A DNA stretch of 64,000 bases from a virus, in IMG/VR virus record IMGVR_UViG_3300047548_000652, positions 62,001 through 126,000 of that record; one strand, given 5' to 3'. The notes under the pieces are model-generated. The model searched no databases. It had not been told where the DNA came from and worked only from the letters and a program-made list of their open reading frames with translations. This document shows positions 58,709 to 64,000 of this stretch, piece after piece (positions within the stretch are counted from its first letter, which is position 1; the number at the start of each line of letters is the position of its first letter). The position numbers and the translations under genes are program-made.

Positions 58709-60913
58709 CTATGCAACCCGACAAACCTTATCCATAAACTTGGACAGTAGCACTCGGTTTACAGTTTTCTTTTCGGCAAACTTGATAAAGGCACTTGCGA
58801 GTCTCTGTTTGGATATGCCAGGGGCAACAGACTCAAACTTATCAGCCGATTTAGTTTGAGTGTTGATGATGTAGTAATCATCATAGCCCTTGCTTGAAAT
58901 TGCAATGTAACCGTTATCACTCCACTGTTTCTTATTCTCAGCATTGTATGGATCAAGCAAGTAACCAGCATTACGCAATGAACCACTATGAAGATAGAAG
59001 CCAATAACATTACTTTGTGTTCGATCCTTGAGAATTTTCAACAAGGTATCAGTCATAACCTGACCGTGCATACTATTGATGTTATATGACTTCTTCATAA
59101 CGGTATCATTTAAAATATACATATTACCCTTTGGTTTGTGGGGCAAGTATGTTCTGCTTTGATCGTGGTAACCAGTAATAGAATCCGATCCACCATCAGT
59201 CAAGAAAATGGTATTCACACCCTGCAACTTATTCTTTTTACGGAAGTCATTGACGATAGTTTCGGCAACAACAATCGCTTGGTTGAGCGGTGTGGATTCC
59301 ATCTTATCACAAGGATAGTAAAGCCTATTCGTTGCGTGAGCAAACAGGATTTCAAATGCCTTGTTTAGAGTAGAGGTGTTCATCCGTGAAGATAGGATGT
59401 TTCGCAGTTTGAAGTTATGAAATGTGATATCGTTTGTTTTATAATCAAACTGCTTACTAAATCTTTCCTGTGAGTCGGCTTCACGGAACAGATACACATC
59501 AAAAGGAATCTGCACTCGCTTACAGAACATCACAAGAGACATTAGCTGCTTCATTGTATATTCAATGTTATAGACCATTGAACCTGACCAATCAAGGAAC
59601 ATACAGAAGCCATAGTTTTTACCCTCGGGCACTACCGATGTACGACGGAAAATATCATCATTGTACTTGTATGAAAACATCTTGTTTGTGTCAATAACAC
59701 CAGTCTTAGCAATACGAGTGCGAGAGTAAGCATCGGCACGTTTCTTCATTTCAAACTCTTTGACCATGAAAGAGATTGAGTCGTTTTCCTTTTGCTTGAA
59801 TGTCACAAAGTTTTTCTGGGCACTCTGTACACTAGTCCAGTTAGACTTGTAACGAGCATACTCCTTTTCCATTTGTGGAATAACAACAGAGAAGTCATCA
59901 ACAATGTTTTTGATATCATACTTTGGAATCGTCAAATAGACATAGTTGACATCATCATTACGAACAATGGTATCCAAGTTTTTGTTAGCGGCTTTTTCAG
60001 TTTCGCTATCTGGGATATCGTTTTCTGTTGAATCAAATGACCCACCAACCTCACTATTCTTGCTTGGCTTTGACTTTACTTTTGATTCAGTTTCATCGTC
60101 ACCAGATTCTGAGTCTGCGTCACCATCGCCTTCATCACCATCAGCAACATCATCAGATTCATCGTCACCATCAGTGCTAACACTTCCAATACCATCATCA
60201 GAGTCATTGCTATCCTCACCATCACCATCAACATCTTCATAGTCAAAGTCCATATCATCTTCATCAACTTCATCTAACTCAATGTCATCAGATGCAGTTT
60301 GACTCTTGATCTTATTGGCATCAAGACAGAACTTATAAACATCTTCGGTCAATGCAATCACATCTTCAAATGTTTCGGCATTGTCAATACGATTGACGAA
60401 AACCATTTCAGGGGCAGAAAACTTGATACCAAGTAATACGCCACCCTTGAAGTACATATTGAGACGATCAATAAAATTGAAAGAGTTTACATCCTTACCA
60501 AGCGTACCAAAGAAATTGCGTTCAAACAATTCCTTATAGCCAGCAACATAGTTGCGGCGTGAACCAGGATAACGACGCTTTTGACGCTTGTCGATACGAG
60601 CATCTTCAATGACGTTCATAAAGTTTTTGATGGCACCCCTTGCCTTATCAGGGTTTTCAGGGTGATACTTTTTCGCAATGGCATTGATATGTTCAATCCA
60701 GGCATCACCCGGAGTGTCCAAAGCGTGGCCCGTTTCGTGAACCACAAGCATATCATACAAGTCATCAGAAATATTCTGCCATACAGGTAGAATAAGGTTG
60801 CGATTCTTTACATCAAAAGAGGCAGTCTTTGCACCGGGACTATGCATAACAGTAATATTTTCAGTGGCCAATAGTCGGGCCAACTGAGATTTGATTTGAT
60901 TTGTTGCGGTCAT
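58709..60913 (-). CDS. CobT/VWA-domain protein with N-terminal metallopeptidase motif
   Basis: 734 aa. HETGHAL (59-65) near the N-terminus is a zincin-type motif. A strongly acidic Asp/Glu/Ser linker (about 205-300) leads to a VWA domain with MIDAS motif FLDWSGSM and downstream STPLNQ and TDGGSDS. It resembles the CobT/VWA partners of MoxR ATPases. With the following AAA gene it makes a two-component protein-remodelling machine. Promoter TTGCGA-17-TATTAT lies upstream. Confidence 0.88.
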   Translation of the reverse strand: MTATNQIKSQLARLLATENITVMHSPGAKTASFDVKNRNLILPVWQNISDDLYDMLVVHETGHALDTPGDAWIEHINAIAKKYHPENPDKARGAIKNFMNVIEDARIDKRQKRRYPGSRRNYVAGYKELFERNFFGTLGKDVNSFNFIDRLNMYFKGGVLLGIKFSAPEMVFVNRIDNAETFEDVIALTEDVYKFCLDANKIKSQTASDDIELDEVDEDDMDFDYEDVDGDGEDSNDSDDGIGSVSTDGDDESDDVADGDEGDGDADSESGDDETESKVKSKPSKNSEVGGSFDSTENDIPDSETEKAANKNLDTIVRNDDVNYVYLTIPKYDIKNIVDDFSVVIPQMEKEYARYKSNWTSVQSAQKNFVTFKQKENDSISFMVKEFEMKKRADAYSRTRIAKTGVIDTNKMFSYKYNDDIFRRTSVVPEGKNYGFCMFLDWSGSMVYNIEYTMKQLMSLVMFCKRVQIPFDVYLFREADSQERFSKQFDYKTNDITFHNFKLRNILSSRMNTSTLNKAFEILFAHATNRLYYPCDKMESTPLNQAIVVAETIVNDFRKKNKLQGVNTIFLTDGGSDSITGYHDQSRTYLPHKPKGNMYILNDTVMKKSYNINSMHGQVMTDTLLKILKDRTQSNVIGFYLHSGSLRNAGYLLDPYNAENKKQWSDNGYIAISSKGYDDYYIINTQTKSADKFESVAPGISKQRLASAFIKFAEKKTVNRVLLSKFMDKVCRVA

Positions 60914-60938
60914 AATGTCCTCTCACAAGTTATACATA

Positions 60939-60967
60939 ATAATAACACAGCCAAAATGAAATCGCAA
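60939..60967 (-). promoter_or_regulatory. Sigma70-type promoter for VWA-peptidase gene
   Basis: TTGCGA (60962-60967), 17-base spacer, TATTAT (60939-60944) on the minus strand, about 26 bases before the ATG at 60913. Confidence 0.6.
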
Positions 60968-60978
60968 CATACAAAAAT

Positions 60979-61288
60979 GCATGGCTGCTATGCAAATCAT
61001 ACTTTGGGTAATCGCACTTTCATCATTTGCGATGATGACATATCCCTGGGTGGAACCTTTGTAAGCTTCCAGGGTGTCCACTTGTATCCAAAACGTGGAT
61101 CACGGTACTGTGATCGTCTAAACCACTTACCATCCTTATTTTGAACATGGTGTGATTGTGATGTGTAGTCCATAGAATAAGTTGTATAAACTATATACAT
61201 TTGTCTACGACCTCCATCAGCGATTATGTAAGTATATTACCACCATCCAACCCAAAATTCAATAAATGATAATGCATAGCAGCCATGC
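60979..61288. repeat. 16-base inverted repeat pair
   Basis: GCATGGCTGCTATGCA (60979-60994) recurs as its reverse complement TGCATAGCAGCCATGC (61273-61288), about 280 bases apart. Each copy is also nearly self-palindromic. They bracket a 67-aa ORF. It could be a small mobile unit, a protein-binding site or a stem-forming signal. Confidence 0.6.
60997..61200 (-). CDS. Small basic hypothetical protein between inverted repeats
   Basis: 67 aa (MYIVYTTYSMDYTSQSHHVQ...), Lys/Arg/Tyr/Trp-rich. GGAGG lies ten bases before the ATG. It is contained between the inverted repeats. Not recognised; 0.5 likely real. Confidence 0.5.
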   Translation of the reverse strand: MYIVYTTYSMDYTSQSHHVQNKDGKWFRRSQYRDPRFGYKWTPWKLTKVPPRDMSSSQMMKVRLPKV

Positions 61289-61312
61289 TAAAAACGCATA
61301 GCTACATACAAC

Positions 61313-61504
61313 TCAGGCTTCCCAAGCCCCATGTATTACACACCAGTCAGCAATACATTTCTCTTTTGTAATAAGAGAACTACGTTCACCAAACTTGCGA
61401 ATCATTCTGTGTCGCCAATGATGCCAGTACAACTCCAAAATCTCATCCTCGGTTTTATACACAAGTTCTGGGGCACCGGGCTCATTATAGCAATAAGTTT
61501 TCAT
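61313..61504 (-). CDS. Small conserved phage protein
   Basis: 63 aa (MKTYCYNEPGAPELVYKTED..., ITKEKCIADWCVIHGAWEA), with Cys and Trp residues conserved in tailed-phage homologues as I recall. Unknown function. Overlaps the following gene. Confidence 0.75.
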   Translation of the reverse strand: MKTYCYNEPGAPELVYKTEDEILELYWHHWRHRMIRKFGERSSLITKEKCIADWCVIHGAWEA

Positions 61505-61680
61505 TTATCAACCTCTAAACTTTTGTCTAATAATGCTTCTACAAGATTTGTGTATTCTTTTAGAATTTCTGCTTTTTTGTTGACAACGATCCACACATTT
61601 CTATTTTTTGCGTGGACCAATGCCAAGTCTCCTTTTTTACCTAAAAGGAAGCAATCTTGTGTAAGCATATCAAACTTCAT
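61501..61680 (-). CDS. Small hypothetical protein
   Basis: 59 aa from the ATG at 61678-61680 (AGGTTGG upstream), mixed beta/alpha (MKFDMLTQDCFLLGKKGDLA...). Adjacent to the 73-aa gene. Unknown. Confidence 0.65.
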   Translation of the reverse strand: MKFDMLTQDCFLLGKKGDLALVHAKNRNVWIVVNKKAEILKEYTNLVEALLDKSLEVDK

Positions 61681-61901
61681 TATTGCCAACCTGTATCAAA
61701 GTCATCAACAAACCAAGAGTTATAGAATGTTCTACGCTTTTGAGACATAGGTGGAGTGAAGTCAATCTTATCGAAAGAAACGGCAGACTTACAACAAGTA
61801 CAGGTACCAATATACATAACCATTTCGTTTTTCTTTATGGCTGGATAATAACTCCAGCTATGATAGTTGAAAAAACAGGCTATTCTTCTTAGAAATCTCA
61901 T
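61680..61901 (-). CDS. Small Cys-rich hypothetical protein
   Basis: 73 aa from the ATG at 61899-61901 (GGAG upstream). Basic N-terminus, then CTCCKSAV, a Cys cluster suggesting metal binding. Overlaps the phosphate transporter stop (ATGA). Unknown. Confidence 0.7.
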   Translation of the reverse strand: MRFLRRIACFFNYHSWSYYPAIKKNEMVMYIGTCTCCKSAVSFDKIDFTPPMSQKRRTFYNSWFVDDFDTGWQ

Positions 61902-62893
61902 ACCGTGAACTCCATAGCTAAGAACCAGAATGCATAGGCTAACAACGCAGAACAGGGAATAGTAAGAATCCAGGCAACCACAATATCTCGTGCTTTCTTC
62001 CATTTTACTTTTGGTTCGGGCTCGCTGGCACCTACACCAAGAATAGCACCTGTGATTGTGTGAGTTGTGCTAACAGGAATACCAACAGCACTGGCAACAA
62101 ATAACATACCACTACCACCAGCCTCAGCACAGAAACCCTGTTTACAGTTTAGACTTGTAAGTTTGAAACCAAGTGTTTGTACGATCTTCCATCCACCAGC
62201 AAGAGTACCAAGACCCATAACAGTAAATGAAACAAAAACAACCCACATTGGAATAGCATCTTCTTTTGTGAGATAACCACCAGCAATAAGGATTAGAAAG
62301 ATAATACCTGCTGTCTTTTGGGCATCATTGGCACCGTGTCCCATTGAATAACACGCCGCTGAAACCAACTGTAGTCTTTTGAACCATTTGTTTGTGATTG
62401 GTGTATCTTTTGGAAACATATTTCGCATTGCTGTATGAATACCAGCACCAAGAATAAATCCAATCATTGGAGCAACGACAATAAATGCCAGAATGGGATA
62501 GAACCCAGGAAGAACCGCACCTGTACCAAAAGAAGGTACAGCAGCACCAATCAAACCACCAATCAAGGCGTGTGATGAACTTGTTGGCATTGCCAAATAC
62601 CAAGTAATCATATTCCAGGTAATAGCACCCATCAAACAACCAAACACAACTTGTAGGGTGATTGCTTCAGGGGTGATAATACCTTTACCCATTGTTGCTG
62701 CTACTTTGAGCGAAATGAAAAACATAACAATAAAATTAAAAAATGCTGCCATACAGACAGCTTGAAGTGGTGTTAATGTTTTTGTTGCCACGACTGTTGC
62801 GATACTATTAGCAGCATCGTGGAATCCATTTGTGAAGTCAAATATCAGGGCGATAATGACTAGTGCACACGTTATATAAAATACTGTATCCAT
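61898..62893 (-). CDS. pit: PiT-family inorganic phosphate transporter
   Basis: 331 aa, about ten membrane segments. Family hallmarks NGFHDAANSIATVVATKTL near the N-terminus and GHGANDAQKTAGII at mid-protein. Low-affinity phosphate/metal symporter. Length is near-normal (shorter loop). Would raise phosphate uptake for DNA synthesis during infection; a typical auxiliary metabolic gene. Confidence 0.95.
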   Translation of the reverse strand: MDTVFYITCALVIIALIFDFTNGFHDAANSIATVVATKTLTPLQAVCMAAFFNFIVMFFISLKVAATMGKGIITPEAITLQVVFGCLMGAITWNMITWYLAMPTSSSHALIGGLIGAAVPSFGTGAVLPGFYPILAFIVVAPMIGFILGAGIHTAMRNMFPKDTPITNKWFKRLQLVSAACYSMGHGANDAQKTAGIIFLILIAGGYLTKEDAIPMWVVFVSFTVMGLGTLAGGWKIVQTLGFKLTSLNCKQGFCAEAGGSGMLFVASAVGIPVSTTHTITGAILGVGASEPEPKVKWKKARDIVVAWILTIPCSALLAYAFWFLAMEFTV

Positions 62894-62901
62894 AAAATCC
62901 T

Positions 62902-63357
62902 CTATTTTTTTCTACACCAATCAGTTGACTTTTTTTCGCCGTGATATTCAACTGCATGGCCTTTTTCAATCATTAGTTTACTAAGATATTTACCATCAAT
63001 CTCCAAGTCTCCCAAAACTCTACCTCCATACTTGTCCCACTTTTTCAAGTGAATCTTTACATCCTTTGCCTTAGATAATGTTTCTTCAACAAACTGTTTG
63101 GCAGCAATGGATTTCAAGTCTTCAAGTTTACATTTGGCAAGAATGCCTTTCTCTGGTGTATCAATACCAAGAACTCTCAGATTTAGTTTTTGATTTAGTT
63201 CTTTGGGTAAAAATGGTGCTTCAATCTCAATCGTGTCGCCGTCTATCACTCTATTGATTGGATAAGAATATGTTCCAGGTATTTGTACAAAATGACTTAG
63301 AACTGCCAGGGTAGCAGTAGCAGCAACGGCTGTCAATGTGGTTTTATTTTCTTTCAT
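62902..63357 (-). CDS. Thermonuclease (SNase) with N-terminal anchor
   Basis: 151 aa. N-terminal hydrophobic segment (LTAVAATATLAVLSHFV) as signal or anchor. SNase core RVIDGDTIEIE, LRVLGIDTPEKG (catalytic Arg and Asp), KYGGRVLGDLEI (Arg) and CRKK end. Cleaves DNA/RNA at the membrane or periplasm, e.g. to degrade incoming DNA or recycle nucleotides. Confidence 0.88.
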   Translation of the reverse strand: MKENKTTLTAVAATATLAVLSHFVQIPGTYSYPINRVIDGDTIEIEAPFLPKELNQKLNLRVLGIDTPEKGILAKCKLEDLKSIAAKQFVEETLSKAKDVKIHLKKWDKYGGRVLGDLEIDGKYLSKLMIEKGHAVEYHGEKKSTDWCRKK

Positions 63358-63359
63358 TC

Positions 63360-64000
63360 CTATGATATTATCCTACTGAAGTTTTTCACTTTTCCAAACT
63401 TATATACTTTTTTGAACTTATCAATGAGTGAGTCTGTTTTGTGGCTGATGATAAGAACATTGGTATCCCCAACCAGCGACCACATAATCTTTAAAAACTC
63501 ATCTGTGCCATTGGCATCCAAAGAACCATCAAAGACCTCATCAAAGATAAGTAGATTGGTACTGGCACTGTTTCTTAGTTTTGCTATTGATCGCCAAGCC
63601 ATAAGAATGGCAAGGTCTATACGAAACTTTTCACCCTCACTGAAGTTTTGATAACTAAACTCATCTCTGTATCTGGACTTTATTGTTTCTTCAAACTGTT
63701 CGTTGATATTGAAGTTCACAAAGAAACCCATATCCAGCAGGTATTTATTGATCTGTTTATTGATGATAGGCAGATACTGCTTGATGATTTTGGTTTTGAT
63801 ACCGCCATCCTTGAGTAGTTGTGCGGCTGTATCAATATACTTTCTTTCTTCAAAGAGTTCAGTCTTTTCATTATAAAGACTCGATAGTTCGTTTGTGATC
63901 TTATCAAGTTCTGCCTGACTGCTTTGAGATAGAGTATCAGCCTGTGATATATTATCGGCCTGTGCTTTCAGGGTCTTTATGTTGGAGTTGATATAGACAA
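63360..64000 (-). CDS. Recombination endonuclease subunit gp46 (SbcC/Rad50-like), C-terminal part
   Basis: About 213 residues, start lies beyond the right edge. The C-terminal ATPase half includes IKQYLPIINKQINKYLLDMG, FSEGEKFRIDLAILMAW (signature), LLIFDEVFDGSLD (Walker B) and VLIISHKTDSL (H-loop). With gp47 it resects DNA ends for UvsX-dependent recombination. Confidence 0.93.
   Translation of the reverse strand, partial: VYINSNIKTLKAQADNISQADTLSQSSQAELDKITNELSSLYNEKTELFEERKYIDTAAQLLKDGGIKTKIIKQYLPIINKQINKYLLDMGFFVNFNINEQFEETIKSRYRDEFSYQNFSEGEKFRIDLAILMAWRSIAKLRNSASTNLLIFDEVFDGSLDANGTDEFLKIMWSLVGDTNVLIISHKTDSLIDKFKKVYKFGKVKNFSRIIS

Noticed and set aside
60076-60273. Low-complexity Met/Asp-rich ORF overlapping the acidic linker of the VWA protein
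   Set aside because: It is an alternate-frame reading of the acidic GAT/GAC repeats, not a separate gene.
1-64000. CRISPR arrays, insertion sequences or rRNA
   Set aside because: No regularly spaced direct repeats, transposase-like ORFs or rRNA-like sequence were seen.

Overview
This window looks like part of the genome of a T4-type myovirus with a large, AT-rich genome. The evidence is a near-complete T4 replisome and recombination set: primase, DnaB-type helicase, UvsX, gp43 polymerase, RegA, gp62, gp44, DsbA, gp45, dNMP kinase and the 3' end of gp46. T4-type virion genes, many very small overlapping genes with strong AGGAG ribosome sites, and five tRNA genes point the same way. No gene is typical of a bacterial chromosome. 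Almost everything is on the minus strand; the two clear exceptions are a 29-codon PqqA-like gene (13917-14006) and a 98-aa gene (17616-17912). The host is not stated by the sequence. The PqqA-like peptide, B12-dependent ribonucleotide reductase, RlpA and CHAP-type secreted proteins and the CobS-like ATPase would suit an alphaproteobacterium (inference).

Layout by position. 1-3500: class II ribonucleotide reductase (cut by the window edge), an HNH homing endonuclease, thyX, a small possible nuclease and primase. 3550-17560: virion and lysis region, with conserved T4-type small proteins, structural proteins, a 946-aa mosaic protein, several proteins whose N-termini resemble the T4 capsid-targeting peptide, a Dps-like ferritin, and a putative holin plus i-spanin/o-spanin group. 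TATAAATA late-type promoters precede many of these genes. 17600-25700: small accessory genes, five tRNAs and a block of secreted proteins (CHAP hydrolase, RlpA, a His-rich protein), mostly behind TTGACA-17-TATAAT type promoters. 26000-35350: helicase, UvsX interrupted by a probable split intein with an HNH gene in the gap, a cupin, a GIY-YIG type gene and DNA polymerase. 35330-46600: sugar-nucleotide and glycosyltransferase cluster. 46560-51600: M15 endolysin, lipoprotein, Hsp20, PAAR spike protein, dUTPase, structural protein and HAD phosphatase. 51590-57180: RegA and clamp loader/clamp operon, with an adenine methyltransferase and an EcoRI-like nuclease inserted between genes 62 and 44. 57290-64000: MoxR/CobS-like AAA ATPase with a metallopeptidase-VWA partner, small proteins, a PiT phosphate transporter, a thermonuclease and gp46.

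How the genes work together. The phage makes its own dNTPs and thymidylate (NrdJ, ThyX, dUTPase, deaminase, dNMP kinase) and replicates with a T4 replisome regulated by RegA. The sugar cluster holds GDP-mannose 4,6-dehydratase, a PLP-fold protein with His in place of the catalytic Lys (as in the GDP-colitose enzyme ColD), a GDP-fucose/colitose synthase-type epimerase-reductase and a GT10 transferase; together these would make and transfer GDP-colitose or a related sugar. Lysis appears to use a two-helix holin, an overlapping spanin pair and an M15 endopeptidase.

Most interesting: the split-intein UvsX, the phage PqqA-like peptide, the inferred colitose route, the embedded restriction-modification-like pair, capsid-targeting-like leaders shared by unrelated proteins, a palindromic divergent late promoter, and a tRNA with an eight-base anticodon loop.
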